Source: ZC4RG30 sp035556135
Lineage (GTDB): Bacteria > Pseudomonadota > Gammaproteobacteria > Steroidobacterales > Steroidobacteraceae
NCBI GenBank assembly: GCA_035556135.1
Contig: DATMFO010000006.1
Span: 124,001-188,000 of the forward strand
DNA length: 64,000 nucleotides
Direction: 5' to 3'
The translations under genes were made by a program, and so were the position numbers. Below the pieces are notes generated by a model. It saw nothing but the letters and a program-made list of their open reading frames with translations. It made no database searches and was not told the DNA's origin. Below are positions 19,244 to 27,958 of this stretch, in pieces. Position 1 is the first letter of the stretch, and each line of letters opens with the position of its first letter.

Positions 19244-20149
19244 TCAGTGGTCGCGCTCGACCACGAGGTCGGCCAGGGCCACGAGGTCCGGCGCGCGATC
19301 GGCAAGGTTGCCCAGGGCCGTGATCGCCGCGTCGCGGTGCGCCCGCGCCAGCGACGCCGCGGCGGCCAGGCCGTGCACGCTGGGATAGGTGGGCTTGCCA
19401 CGCGCGGCATCCGCGCCGGCTGTCTTGCCAAGGGATTCGGTTGCCCCGGCCACGTCGAGCACATCGTCCTGGATCTGGAACGCCAGGCCGAGTTCGGCGC
19501 CGTAGCGCGCCAGGGCCTCGTGGTCGACGCCCCGCACCACGCCGGCGCCAATCGCGCCCAGCAGCACGCTGGCGCGGATCAGGGCGCCGGTCTTGCGCCG
19601 GTGCATGGCCTCCACTGCGGGTGCGTCAAGCTGGCGTCCCACCGCCTCCAGGTCCAGGGCCTGGCCGCCGGCCATGCCGGCCGTACCGATGCCGGCGGCC
19701 AGGACCTGGATCTGCTGCAGGCGTGCGGCGGCGGTGAGGTTGTTGTCGCCACGGGCTCCGGCCAGCACCTCGAAAGCCAGTGCCTGGAGGGCATCGCCCA
19801 CGAGCACGGCAGTGCCCTCATCAAAGGCCTTGTGGCAGGTGGGGCGGCCGCGGCGCAGGTCGTCGTCATCCATGGCCGGCAGGTCGTCATGCACCAGGCT
19901 GTAGACGTGGATCAGCTCCACAGCCACTGCCGCATCATCGAGGAGCTCCGGCTGGGCGCCCAGCGCCGTGCCCGTGACGTAGACGAGCATGGGGCGCAGC
20001 CGCTTGCCGCCTCCCAGCGAGCTGTAACGCATGGCGTCCCCGAGACGGGCAGTTCCGGGATCCGGGAGCGCCAGCGCTTCCGCCAGCTTCTGCTCCACGC
20101 GGGTGCGCCAGCCAGCAAGCCGCGCCGCGAGGCTCCGGGAATCACTCAT
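19244..20149 (-). CDS. ispA: Farnesyl diphosphate synthase (short-chain prenyltransferase)
   Basis: This condenses IPP with DMAPP and GPP to give farnesyl diphosphate for quinones, undecaprenol and hopanoids. The 301-residue protein has the first Asp-rich motif in VHDDLPAMDDDDLRRG and the second in FQIQDDVLD. The start at 20149 (MSDSRSLAAR) is chosen because it places the start inside the end of xseB with an eight-base overlap and matches family length; an upstream start would add unrelated residues. The order xseB-ispA-dxs on one strand is the standard proteobacterial arrangement. Confidence 0.96.
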   Translation of the reverse strand: MSDSRSLAARLAGWRTRVEQKLAEALALPDPGTARLGDAMRYSSLGGGKRLRPMLVYVTGTALGAQPELLDDAAVAVELIHVYSLVHDDLPAMDDDDLRRGRPTCHKAFDEGTAVLVGDALQALAFEVLAGARGDNNLTAAARLQQIQVLAAGIGTAGMAGGQALDLEAVGRQLDAPAVEAMHRRKTGALIRASVLLGAIGAGVVRGVDHEALARYGAELGLAFQIQDDVLDVAGATESLGKTAGADAARGKPTYPSVHGLAAAASLARAHRDAAITALGNLADRAPDLVALADLVVERDH

Positions 20150-20414
20150 CGCCGTCGGTACTGCCTGGATCGAATGGTCGCGCACCATCCTTGAGCAGGA
20201 TCTCCACGCGCTGCCGCGCCCCGGAAAGCCGCGCATGGCATTGCCGCGTGAGCGCCACGCCCTGCTCGAAAAGGTCCAGTGATTCGGCCAGCGGCAGGTC
20301 GCCGCGCTCGAGACGGCCGATCAGCGCCTCCAGCTCGGCCAGCGACTGCTCGAAGTCGGGAGCGATTTCGGCAGCGGCGTCGTTTCCTGCTTCCCTGCCT
20401 GGCTTGCTTGTCAT
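20142..20414 (-). CDS. xseB: Exodeoxyribonuclease VII small subunit
   Basis: This is the small subunit of the ExoVII nuclease that degrades single-stranded DNA, 90 residues. The family core runs FEQSLAELEALIGRLERGDLPLAESL then LFEQGVALTRQC. The start at 20414 leaves a short N-terminal tail and has a weak -10-like TAGACT eight bases upstream; a start at 20438 would add eight residues. It overlaps ispA by eight bases and is divergent from parE. Confidence 0.93.
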   Translation of the reverse strand: MTSKPGREAGNDAAAEIAPDFEQSLAELEALIGRLERGDLPLAESLDLFEQGVALTRQCHARLSGARQRVEILLKDGARPFDPGSTDGDE

Positions 20415-20422
20415 GGCGCGCA

Positions 20423-20428
20423 AGTCTA
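20423..20428 (-). promoter_or_regulatory. Candidate -10 box of the xseB-ispA operon
   Basis: TAGACT on the minus strand ends eight bases before the xseB ATG at 20414. It is a weaker match and one or two bases farther than the other leaderless-type boxes in the window. Confidence 0.35.
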
Positions 20429-20436
20429 AGCCACCC

Positions 20437-20465
20437 ATGACACCCGTGCAGAGGTTCCCTAGAAT
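20437..20465 (+). promoter_or_regulatory. parE promoter, leaderless type
   Basis: ATGACA (20437-20442, one mismatch from TTGACA) and TAGAAT (20460-20465, one mismatch from TATAAT) are separated by 17 bases. The -10 ends seven bases before the parE ATG at 20473, so the predicted transcription start coincides with the start codon. This is the best sigma70-like match among the leaderless-type starts in this window. Confidence 0.65.
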
Positions 20466-20472
20466 CGCGCCG

Positions 20473-22350
20473 ATGACCTACAGTGCTTCCGATATCGAGG
20501 TCCTCTCGGGCCTCGACCCGGTGCGTCGCCGCCCCGGGATGTACACCGACACCACCCGGCCCAACCACCTCGCCCACGAAGTGATCGACAACAGCGTCGA
20601 TGAGGCGCTGGGCGGGCATTGCGACCTCATCGAGGTGCTGGTGTTCAAGGATGGCTCGCTGCAGGTGGCCGACAACGGCCGCGGCATGCCGGTGGACATC
20701 CACCCGAAGGAAAAACTCTCGGGCGTGGAGCTGATCCTCACGCGCCTGCATGCCGGCGGCAAGTTCAACGATACGAACTACAAGTTCTCCGGCGGCCTGC
20801 ACGGCGTGGGCGTATCGGTGGTCAATGCGCTGTCGAAGCAGCTGGAATGCTGGGTGAAGCGCAATGGCAAGGAATACAACATCGGCTTCCGCGACGGCAA
20901 GGTCACCTCGAAGCTGGAGGAAGTGGGCACGGTGGGCCAGCGCAACACCGGCACCACGGTGCGCTTCTGGCCGGATCCGAAGTTCTTTGATTCCGACCGC
21001 TTTGCGCTCGCCGAGCTGAAGCACACGCTGAAGGCCAAGGCCGTGCTGTGCCCGGGCCTGCGCGTGCGCTTCGAGGTGGAGGCCACAGGCGAGAAGGAGG
21101 AGTGGTTCTACACCGGCGCGCTGGGTGAATACCTCACCGAGATGATCGGCAAGGTGGACAGCCTGCCGAAGGAGCCGCTCACCGGCAAGCACGGCTCCGA
21201 GCGCGAAGCAGTGGAATGGGCCGTGGCCTGGGCGCCGGACCTGCCCGCCTTCATTGCCGAGAGCTATGTGAACCTGATTCCCACCTCCGGGGGTGGCACG
21301 CATGTGAACGGGCTGCGCGGCGGTTTGTGCGCGGCGGTGCGCGAGTTCGCCGAGTTCAGGAACCTGCTGCCACGCGGCGTGAAGCTCTCGCCCGAGGACA
21401 TCTGGAACGGTGTTTCCTTCGTGCTTTCGATCCGCATGAAGGATCCGCAGTTCGCCGGGCAGACCAAGGAACGCCTGGCCTCGCGTGATGCCGCGGCGAT
21501 GGTCGAAGGTTACGCGCGCGACAGCACCGCGCTGTGGCTCAACCAGCATCCGGATGCCGGTGAGCGCATCGCGCAGTACGCCATCGAGAACGCGCAGGAA
21601 CGCATCAAGGCCGCCCAGCGCGTCACGCGCAAGCGTGTGGTCGCGGGTCCCGCGCTGCCGGGCAAGCTGGCGGACTGCACCTCGCAGGATCCCTCGCGCT
21701 CGGAACTGTTCCTGGTGGAAGGTGACTCCGCCGGTGGCTCCGCACGGCAGGCGCGCGATCGCAACATCCAGGCGGTGATGCCACTGCGCGGCAAGATCCT
21801 CAACACCTGGGAGCTGGAGCATGGCCAGGTGGCCTCGTCCGAGGAGGTGCACAACATCAGCATCGCCATCGGCGTGGATCCGGGTTCGGCAGACCTGTCG
21901 GACCTGCGCTACCACAAGATCTGCATCCTGGCCGACGCGGATTCCGATGGCCAGCACATCGCCACGCTGCTGTGCGCGCTGTTCCTCAGGCACTTCCGTC
22001 CGCTGGTGACCAATGGCCACATCTTCGTGGCCATGCCGCCGCTGTACCGCATCGATGCCGGCAAGCAGGTGGGTTATGCGCTGGATGATGCCGAGCGCGA
22101 TGCCTTCATCGCGCAGCTGGGCGGCCGTGCAAAGCCGGTGGTGACGCGCTTCAAGGGCCTGGGCGAGATGTCACCCCTGCAGCTGCGCGAAACCACCATG
22201 GATCCCTCCACCCGCCGGCTGGTGCAGCTCACGGTCGATGCGCAGGACGACGCCGAGCAGATGATGGACATGCTGCTCGCCAAGAAGCGCGCCGGTGACC
22301 GGCGCGCCTGGCTTGAGACCAACGGCGACCTGGCGGACGTCGTCGGCTGA
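20473..22350 (+). CDS. parE: DNA topoisomerase IV subunit B
   Basis: This is the ATPase subunit of topoisomerase IV, which decatenates daughter chromosomes together with ParC. The 625-residue protein opens with SDIEVLSGLDPVRRRPGMY. It shows the GHKL ATP site (EVIDNSVDEALGG, DNGRGMPVD, GGLHGVGVS) and the TOPRIM motif EGDSAGGSARQARDR with the later acidic DADSDGQH. ATG at 20473 fits both the family N-terminus and the promoter. The partner parC is 8.9 kb downstream on the same strand, separated by an accessory island. Confidence 0.97.
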   Translation: MTYSASDIEVLSGLDPVRRRPGMYTDTTRPNHLAHEVIDNSVDEALGGHCDLIEVLVFKDGSLQVADNGRGMPVDIHPKEKLSGVELILTRLHAGGKFNDTNYKFSGGLHGVGVSVVNALSKQLECWVKRNGKEYNIGFRDGKVTSKLEEVGTVGQRNTGTTVRFWPDPKFFDSDRFALAELKHTLKAKAVLCPGLRVRFEVEATGEKEEWFYTGALGEYLTEMIGKVDSLPKEPLTGKHGSEREAVEWAVAWAPDLPAFIAESYVNLIPTSGGGTHVNGLRGGLCAAVREFAEFRNLLPRGVKLSPEDIWNGVSFVLSIRMKDPQFAGQTKERLASRDAAAMVEGYARDSTALWLNQHPDAGERIAQYAIENAQERIKAAQRVTRKRVVAGPALPGKLADCTSQDPSRSELFLVEGDSAGGSARQARDRNIQAVMPLRGKILNTWELEHGQVASSEEVHNISIAIGVDPGSADLSDLRYHKICILADADSDGQHIATLLCALFLRHFRPLVTNGHIFVAMPPLYRIDAGKQVGYALDDAERDAFIAQLGGRAKPVVTRFKGLGEMSPLQLRETTMDPSTRRLVQLTVDAQDDAEQMMDMLLAKKRAGDRRAWLETNGDLADVVG

Positions 22351-22357
22351 ACCCTCC

Positions 22358-25300
22358 CTAGAACCCCACCCTGGCGCCAAGGGTGAAGAACCGCCCCATG
22401 TCGTCATGGAATCCCAAGGTGGGATAGAAGAGGTTCGGCAGGCCGGAGTCTGACGGGAAGAGCGGCGCCCGCTCGTTGAACACATTGCTCACCGTGAGGT
22501 AGACCTCGGTGGTGCTGCCGCCATCCGCGCGGAATCTCTTGGCCAGCGTGGCATCCAGCGCATTGAAGCGGGGCAGCTTCGGCTGTACGTAGTTCTGGCT
22601 GGTGGGAGTGGGCGCGCTGGTGGCCAGGCGTACCTTGCCCAACCACTGGTTCTGCAGCGCCACTGTCCAGTCCTGGTTCTGGTAGGTCAGGAAAGTGGAC
22701 TGCCGCAACTTCGGTGCCCGGCTCCAGGAAACCGACGCCCCCGGAAGATTCACCGTCTCCACGGGGGGCTGGTAGGTAGCCATGTGGCGGAACGAAATGC
22801 GTCCCGGCAGGGACGAGACCAGCCGGTTGAGGTCAAGGCTGTAGTTGAGCTGGAAGTCGTAGCCATGCGTTTCCAGGCGGGCTGCATTCACCCCGGCATT
22901 GAGGATTTCGGTGGGGTAGTTGGTGGGGTCCGTGTAGCCCGGAGTGGCCGGATCCATGATCGGACGGATGGCCAGCGCGCAGATCGGCGAGTTGTAGGCC
23001 GGTGCCGTGGCCAGACAAAGGGCCTGGTTGGCATCGTACCGGACCTGGATGATCGCGTCGGTCATCCTGGTCTTGAAGTAGTCGACGGAGAAGTTCAGTT
23101 CCGGCAGGAAGGTCGGCGTGAGCACCACGCCCGCAGTTACCGTGCGCGCCTTTTCCGGCGTCAGGTCGGGGTTGCCGCGTCCCACCAGGCGCGTGTTTCC
23201 AGAGGCGCCGGTGAGGTTGTCGGTGAAGCTCGTCGACGAGATGTTGAGCGGACCGAACAGATCGTTGAGATTGGGCGCGCGGATGTCGCGTGAATAGGTG
23301 GCACGGAACCTGATCGAGTCGTCGACCGACCAGTTGATGCCGCCCTTCCATGTTTCCACCGAGCTGAATGACGAGTATTTCGTGATCCTGCCTGCCCAGT
23401 TGGTGGACAGGTCCCTGGCGAAGGGCTTGTCCACGAGCAGCGGCACGTTCACCTCGAGGGCTGCCTCGACCACGTCGTTCTTGGCGCTGACCGGGGCGTT
23501 GGTGTTCTGTACCCAGCGCACCGGCGCGCTGGGGCCGTCCGGAGTCGGGCTGGCGTTCGACAGGCACATGCGCAGGCCAGTGCAATCGACGAATTCCGTG
23601 GGCAGGGCGTTGCTGGCCATGTCGTAGGTCGCCCATCGCGCGTCAATGGACAGGTTGGCCTGGATCTCGCCGGCTGGCAGGCCCAGCCCGAACAAACCAC
23701 CGCCGATTGAGGCACCGAGGGTGTGCTGGCGCTGTTCCAGTGCCCAGTAAGTGGTCGACCGCAGGTAGTTGAACGACGCCACGGAGGGGCCGTTCGGGTC
23801 GACGATGTTGGTGGGCACGCATCCCGGATAGAGGTCGGCGAACGCAGGCTGGGTCGTCACCCAGCACACGATCGAGCCACTGACGTTGACGCCGTCCACG
23901 GTCGTTCCCGGCGGTGCAATCACGGCGTCGAGCGAAGCCAGGTACTTGCCGTTGTCGGTGTTGTTGGGGTTGATTACCTTGTTGACGCTTTCCCCGAAAT
24001 TGTAGAAGGCGTTCCAGCTGAAATCGCCCAGCCTGCCGTCCATGCCGAACTCGAGGTTCCTGGCCCTGTTGCGTGCGTCGGTGCGGTACATGCGGTGCTG
24101 GGGACCAGCGCCCTGGCCCTCGATGTTGTTCCAGATATAGGAAGGCACCGAAAAATAGGGCGTGGCAGGCGGCGCCGGCGGGCTGGTGCCATTCTGTCCG
24201 GCGCTGGGGGGCGTGCCGGGCAGGCAGCGCCAACCCGCCGCGCCGGTGACTGGATCGCAGGTCACGCCTGCGCCGAGCAGCTGCTGTGACTCCGCGGTCA
24301 GGAAGGGGTTGTCGGCAAACAGGGTGTTGGGCCGGTTCGGCGATGAACTGACCACGACGTTCACCCAGTCCGAGAGGTTCGTGGACATCGCCCACGAGGC
24401 CTGCACATAGGCGCTGACGTCATCGCTGACGTCGTAGCTGAAGCGGCCGAACCAGTCCTTCATCGAGATGCCGGAACGGAAAGTGCCGTAGGGGATCCAT
24501 GCGCCATCGCCGCCCGATTCGATGTTCGCCGAGCCGGTGGGTGTGCCGTGTACCAGCGGGCTCAGCACGCCAGGTGAGTTGAAAGTGTAGTTGTTGACCG
24601 TGCATGCGGTGCCGCAGTTGACGGTGCCGTGCATGGCCTCGTGGATGCGGCGGGCATAGGGGGTGTAGGTAAGGGGATTGGTTTCCGAGCCGTTGCCGGT
24701 CAGCAGCCAGGCCTGCCCGTCCTTGCCGTAGGGTCGGGCGCTGATGGGGATCCGCGCCTGCTCGCGGTAGCGCGCAGAAGTCTCGAAATGTCCGCGGCCG
24801 TCAAACAGCGAGGTTCCCCAGGCAAAACCGAATTGCCCCTGTTCGCCGTCGCCGTACTTGGACATGCCGGCATCGGCCTGCAGCTTGAACCCGGTGAAGT
24901 TCTTGTCGAGCACGTAGTTGACGACACCGGCCACGGCATCGGAGCCGTACACTGCCGATGCGCCGCCGGTGACGATGTCGACCCGCTCGATCAGCATCTG
25001 GGGCAGGTTGTCGATGCTGACGGTGCCATCCTGGTTGGATGGCGCAATGCGGTGGCCATCGAGCAGCACCAGCGTGCGCGAAGCGCCGAAATTGCGCAGC
25101 GCCAGGGTGTTGCCGCCATTGTTGGTGGAACCGTTGCCCTGGCTGCGCGGGGTGCGCCCGCCGTTGGCGCCGCCCGCAACGATCTGCGGCAGCTTGTTCA
25201 GCGCATCGGCAATGTCGCTGGGAGTGGTGAGGGCCGCTTCGGCGATGTCGAGTGCGGCGATGGGCGTCGGAGACCTGACGTTGTCGGTGATCACGCGCGA

Positions 25301-25423
25301 GCCGGTGACGACCACTTCTTCCAGTTCTTCGTCGACATCTGGCGCGGCTGCGCCCGAAGCGAATGAAACAGTTGTGCCGATGATCGCGGCGACAGATGCG
25401 CGCACGAGGCGATTCGCAGACAT
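22358..25423 (-). CDS. TonB-dependent outer-membrane receptor
   Basis: This 1021-residue outer-membrane transporter has an N-terminal Sec signal (residues about 1-26), then the TonB-box-like EEVVVTGSR. The plug domain carries the NFGASRTLVLLDGHR and VYGSDAVAGVVNYV segments. A long beta-barrel follows, ending in a terminal Phe (ARVGF), the usual barrel-assembly signal. It resembles the large receptor paralogue group common in Caulobacter, Sphingomonas and Xanthomonadales relatives, which take up saccharides or hydrophobic compounds; the ligand here is unknown. A strong GGGAGGG Shine-Dalgarno precedes the start. Its -10 box is covered by a FadR-type operator. Stops of parE and this gene are seven bases apart. 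Confidence 0.92.
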   Translation of the reverse strand: MSANRLVRASVAAIIGTTVSFASGAAAPDVDEELEEVVVTGSRVITDNVRSPTPIAALDIAEAALTTPSDIADALNKLPQIVAGGANGGRTPRSQGNGSTNNGGNTLALRNFGASRTLVLLDGHRIAPSNQDGTVSIDNLPQMLIERVDIVTGGASAVYGSDAVAGVVNYVLDKNFTGFKLQADAGMSKYGDGEQGQFGFAWGTSLFDGRGHFETSARYREQARIPISARPYGKDGQAWLLTGNGSETNPLTYTPYARRIHEAMHGTVNCGTACTVNNYTFNSPGVLSPLVHGTPTGSANIESGGDGAWIPYGTFRSGISMKDWFGRFSYDVSDDVSAYVQASWAMSTNLSDWVNVVVSSSPNRPNTLFADNPFLTAESQQLLGAGVTCDPVTGAAGWRCLPGTPPSAGQNGTSPPAPPATPYFSVPSYIWNNIEGQGAGPQHRMYRTDARNRARNLEFGMDGRLGDFSWNAFYNFGESVNKVINPNNTDNGKYLASLDAVIAPPGTTVDGVNVSGSIVCWVTTQPAFADLYPGCVPTNIVDPNGPSVASFNYLRSTTYWALEQRQHTLGASIGGGLFGLGLPAGEIQANLSIDARWATYDMASNALPTEFVDCTGLRMCLSNASPTPDGPSAPVRWVQNTNAPVSAKNDVVEAALEVNVPLLVDKPFARDLSTNWAGRITKYSSFSSVETWKGGINWSVDDSIRFRATYSRDIRAPNLNDLFGPLNISSTSFTDNLTGASGNTRLVGRGNPDLTPEKARTVTAGVVLTPTFLPELNFSVDYFKTRMTDAIIQVRYDANQALCLATAPAYNSPICALAIRPIMDPATPGYTDPTNYPTEILNAGVNAARLETHGYDFQLNYSLDLNRLVSSLPGRISFRHMATYQPPVETVNLPGASVSWSRAPKLRQSTFLTYQNQDWTVALQNQWLGKVRLATSAPTPTSQNYVQPKLPRFNALDATLAKRFRADGGSTTEVYLTVSNVFNERAPLFPSDSGLPNLFYPTLGFHDDMGRFFTLGARVGF

Positions 25424-25494
25424 TCCCTATCCCTCCCGAAGATCCAAGACGTTCTTGTAGGACCAGCCGGACGTCATGCGGACCGTCCATCCTT

Positions 25495-25507
25495 TTAGTA
25501 TGACTAA
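25495..25507. promoter_or_regulatory. FadR-type GntR operator over the receptor -10 box
   Basis: TTAGT-ATG-ACTAA is a perfect inverted repeat with five-base arms and a three-base centre. It matches the general FadR-subfamily site TNGTNNNACNA. It covers the receptor -10 box (minus strand CATACT, 25497-25502), so a bound regulator would block transcription. The adjacent FCD-domain GntR protein is the obvious candidate to bind it. Confidence 0.65.
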
Positions 25508-25524
25508 TTAAAGTTGACTGTCAA
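25497..25524 (-). promoter_or_regulatory. Sigma70-like promoter of the TonB receptor
   Basis: On the minus strand a perfect -35 TTGACA (25519-25524) is followed after 16 bases by CATACT (25497-25502). Transcription would start near 25490, giving a leader of about 67 bases with a clear Shine-Dalgarno just before the ATG at 25423. Confidence 0.65.
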
Positions 25525-25534
25525 CGTCAGTCAA
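25513..25534. repeat. Nested inverted repeats over the receptor -35 box
   Basis: TTGACTG (25514-25520) and CAGTCAA (25528-25534) form a perfect seven-base inverted repeat with a seven-base spacer. GTTGAC-T-GTCAAC (25513-25525) is a second, overlapping perfect palindrome. Both overlie the -35 box, so a second regulator site is plausible. Confidence 0.55.
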
Positions 25535-25567
25535 AAACGACAGGCAAGGTCGTTGGGACCATTGCGC

Positions 25568-25581
25568 GAAGCGGCCGCTTC
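25568..25581. repeat. 14-base perfect palindrome after the GntR gene
   Basis: GAAGCGGCCGCTTC lies between the GntR stop (25660) and the receptor promoter. It has no T-run, so it is not a classic terminator. Role unknown. Confidence 0.4.
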
Positions 25582-25659
25582 TGGTGGCGGCGCGGCCATG
25601 CGACGGGAAAGGGCGGGGCGGTAATGCTGCCGGCGCATCAATTGCCGGCAGGAGCGGCG

Positions 25660-26442
25660 TCAGCGGCGGACAGTTTTCTTTTTTGTCTTTGGCCGGCCGG
25701 CGGCCTTCTTGCGCGCGCGGGATGCGATGCGCGCCTGGCCAATGCTGATCACGCGCACCATGGCCGAGCGGGCACGGGAGCTGTTGCGCGCCGCAATGGC
25801 CTGAACCACCGCGTTATGACTGGCGGTGGTCTCGCGCAGGTCGCCTGCGTCTTCCACCGGCGTGTTCTGGGAGAAAGAGGCGAAAAGCGCTGCCTCGATG
25901 ACCGCCGCCAGCGAGCGCATCATGGGATTCCCCGAAGTGACGCCGATCAGCTGGTGGAATTCCAGGTCGGCCTCGGCGAAACGGTCGCGGTCGCCGATGC
26001 TCTCGCCCATGCGGCGCACGCAGTCGCGCAGCTGTTCAAGGTGGGCCTTGCTGCGCCGCTGGGCGGCCAGTGCTGCGGCAGGGGGTTCGACGGCCAGGCG
26101 GATCTCGTTGAGCGAGCGGCGGAACTCCTCGTCCAGCCCCATCTCGACGCGCCAGGCCAGCAGCTCCGCGTCGAAGAAATTCCAGCTCGATGAGTTCAGC
26201 ACCCGCGTGCCGACACGGGTCTTCAGGACCACGAGGCCCTTGGCTGAAAGGGTTTTCATGACCTCGCGCAATACTGTGCGGGACACGCGGAAACGCTTCA
26301 TCAGCACGGACTCGTGCGGCAGGTTGACCCCCGGGGCATAAGTGCCGGTGAGGATTTCCTTGCCGAGGATGCGTGCGATGAGATCGTGGCTGGAGCGCGC
26401 CTTGGCGGGGTGCAGGCGGCGCATATACTGGAGCGACGTCAT
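25660..26442 (-). CDS. GntR-family regulator, FadR/FCD subfamily
   Basis: This 260-residue protein has an N-terminal winged helix (about residues 15-80; LPHESVLMKRFRVSRTVLREVMKTL) and a C-terminal all-helical FCD domain. The metal/effector residues of the FCD class are suggested by the D and H of EADLEFHQLI and the H of ASHNAVVQAI. The tail is very basic (Lys/Arg-rich last 20 residues). FCD regulators usually respond to organic acids or sugar acids. It is divergent from the MFS importer and co-directional with, and upstream of, the TonB receptor, whose -10 region carries a FadR-type operator. Start 26442 is tentative; 26424 is an alternative. Confidence 0.88.
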   Translation of the reverse strand: MTSLQYMRRLHPAKARSSHDLIARILGKEILTGTYAPGVNLPHESVLMKRFRVSRTVLREVMKTLSAKGLVVLKTRVGTRVLNSSSWNFFDAELLAWRVEMGLDEEFRRSLNEIRLAVEPPAAALAAQRRSKAHLEQLRDCVRRMGESIGDRDRFAEADLEFHQLIGVTSGNPMMRSLAAVIEAALFASFSQNTPVEDAGDLRETTASHNAVVQAIAARNSSRARSAMVRVISIGQARIASRARKKAAGRPKTKKKTVRR

Positions 26443-26524
26443 CGGAGGCGCGAGCCTAGCGCAAACGCCGCGTGTCAGGAAGCCTGCCGGCAAATCAGCT
26501 GCCAGCCACTGGTGTGCCGGCGGC

Positions 26525-26530
26525 TATGAT
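26525..26530 (+). promoter_or_regulatory. -10 box of the MFS importer
   Basis: TATGAT, one mismatch from consensus, lies directly against the LacI-type operator at 26529-26544, so the predicted transcription start falls inside the operator. No good -35 is visible. Confidence 0.5.
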
Positions 26531-26544
26531 GCAAGCGGTTGCAA
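26529..26544. promoter_or_regulatory. LacI-type operator 1 (MFS importer)
   Basis: ATGCAAGCGGTTGCAA has outer arms TGCAA/TTGCA and differs at only three of sixteen positions from the operator before the hydrolase gene. It sits between the -10 box and the Shine-Dalgarno of the importer, a position expected to give repression. Confidence 0.7.
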
Positions 26545-26558
26545 CAGGGGGGACGGAA

Positions 26559-27848
26559 ATGGACCAGGCTGTGATCGCCAGCCGGGTGCGCTGGCGGCTG
26601 GCTCTGCCGTGCATCCTTTTCATGCTGATGAGCTCGCTCGACCGGGCAAACATCAGCTTTGCCGCCCAGGCCATGAACGCAGACCTTGGCTTCACGCCAT
26701 CCCAGTACGGCTTTGGTGCCGGCGTGCTGTTCGTGGGTTTCCTGCTGGGCCAGTACCCGAGCCTCTGGTGGCTGCAGCGTGTGGGCATGCCAGCCTGGAT
26801 TGCCACCTGCGCCCTGGTCTGGGGGCTGGCCGCGGGTAGCCTGGGATTCATCGAGGGGCACACGCAGTTCTACCTGCTGCGCGTGGTTATCGGTGTGGCG
26901 GAGGGCGGGCTCGCGCCCGGCATCGTGCTCTACCTCAGCCAGTTCGCCACCGAACGGGAACGGGCCACTACCTTCACCATGCCGGCGCTGGCCATTCCGG
27001 CTTCAGTGATCATTGGCGCGCCCCTGTCCGGCTGGCTGCTGGGCCTCGACCATGGCCTGCCCATCGCGAACTGGCGCTTCATGTTCATCGCCGAGGCGAT
27101 TCCCACCATATGCCTGGGCCTCTTCGCGCTGTTCTACTTCCCGCCGACCCCGGCACGCGCCAGCTTCCTCACCGGGGAGCAGCGCAGCTGGCTGATGGCC
27201 AACGCGGCGCGCCGGGCGGATGCGCCGCGCCGCAATGACTGGACGGTGCTGCGCCAGCCCATCGTGGTGCTGGCCGGCCTGCTGTGGTTCTGCCTGCTCT
27301 GCGGTTCCTATGGCGTGATCTTCTGGCTGCCGCAGGTGATTGGTGCGCTGACGGGACTGGGACCGCTGGCCATCGGCATCGTCGGCAGCCTGCCGTGGGT
27401 GGGCGTGGCCTGCGGCATGTACTGGAACGCGCGGCATTCGGACCGGACGGGCGAGCGGTACTGGCATGTGGCCGTGCCGGCGCTGGGCGCAGCGCTGCTG
27501 CTGCTGCTGGCATGGGCACTCGGGCCTGTTCCCGTGACGATGGGGGTGCTGCTGCTGGCGGGGTTCGGACTTGGCAGCGCGCAGGGCGGCTTCTGGGCGA
27601 TCCCCACCCAGCTTCTGGGTGCGGCCGGATTCAGCGTTGCCGTGGTTGGCATCAACATCCTCGGCAGCGCCGGCGGATTCGTGATGCCCCAGCTGATGGG
27701 CATTGCGCGGGAATCCAGTGGCGGGTTCGCGCTGCCCACCCTGCTGGTGGTGCTGGTGCTGCTGTGTGCAGTGGTGCTGGTGGGGGCCATACGGTGGATC
27801 TACCGCCGGGAACTGGCTGCCCTGGCGTCCCGGTCCACACAGGCCTGA
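26559..27848 (+). CDS. MFS transporter, anion:cation symporter (ACS)-like importer
   Basis: This inner-membrane transporter of 429 residues has about twelve hydrophobic helices. The helix-1 segment SSLDRANISFAAQAMNADLG and the following QYGFGAGVLF are characteristic of the ACS group (hexuronate, tartrate, phthalate and related organic-anion permeases). The start at 26559 is preceded by a GGGGGGACGGA Shine-Dalgarno. Promoter and LacI-type operator lie just upstream, and the lacI gene follows 110 bases downstream. With the outer-membrane receptor it could form a two-membrane uptake route; the substrate is inferred only as a small organic acid. Confidence 0.87.
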   Translation: MDQAVIASRVRWRLALPCILFMLMSSLDRANISFAAQAMNADLGFTPSQYGFGAGVLFVGFLLGQYPSLWWLQRVGMPAWIATCALVWGLAAGSLGFIEGHTQFYLLRVVIGVAEGGLAPGIVLYLSQFATERERATTFTMPALAIPASVIIGAPLSGWLLGLDHGLPIANWRFMFIAEAIPTICLGLFALFYFPPTPARASFLTGEQRSWLMANAARRADAPRRNDWTVLRQPIVVLAGLLWFCLLCGSYGVIFWLPQVIGALTGLGPLAIGIVGSLPWVGVACGMYWNARHSDRTGERYWHVAVPALGAALLLLLAWALGPVPVTMGVLLLAGFGLGSAQGGFWAIPTQLLGAAGFSVAVVGINILGSAGGFVMPQLMGIARESSGGFALPTLLVVLVLLCAVVLVGAIRWIYRRELAALASRSTQA

Positions 27849-27904
27849 CCGGCAAGGAGGGCGAGCGATGGGGCGTCATTGGCACCAGCTATGGCGGTGA
27901 TTCG

Positions 27905-27920
27905 ATGAAAGCGCTTGCAG
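27905..27920. promoter_or_regulatory. LacI-type operator 2 (upstream of lacI gene)
   Basis: ATGAAAGCGCTTGCAG contains the perfect palindromic core AAGCGCTT and matches operator 3 at 14 of 16 positions. It lies 38 bases before the regulator start codon, pointing to autoregulation. Confidence 0.72.
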
Positions 27921-27945
27921 GACTTCTCTTGGAGCCGCAGGAATG

Positions 27946-27958
27946 CTGCACTGTGCAG
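27946..27958. repeat. Perfect palindrome abutting the lacI start codon
   Basis: CTGCAC-T-GTGCAG has six-base arms and one central base and ends directly before the ATG at 27959. It could be a second protein site, or affect translation of the regulator. Confidence 0.5.

Noticed and set aside
27284..27958. Upstream extension of the lacI frame into the importer gene
   Set aside because: The residues are an out-of-frame reading of the importer gene, and LacI homology begins right after 27959.
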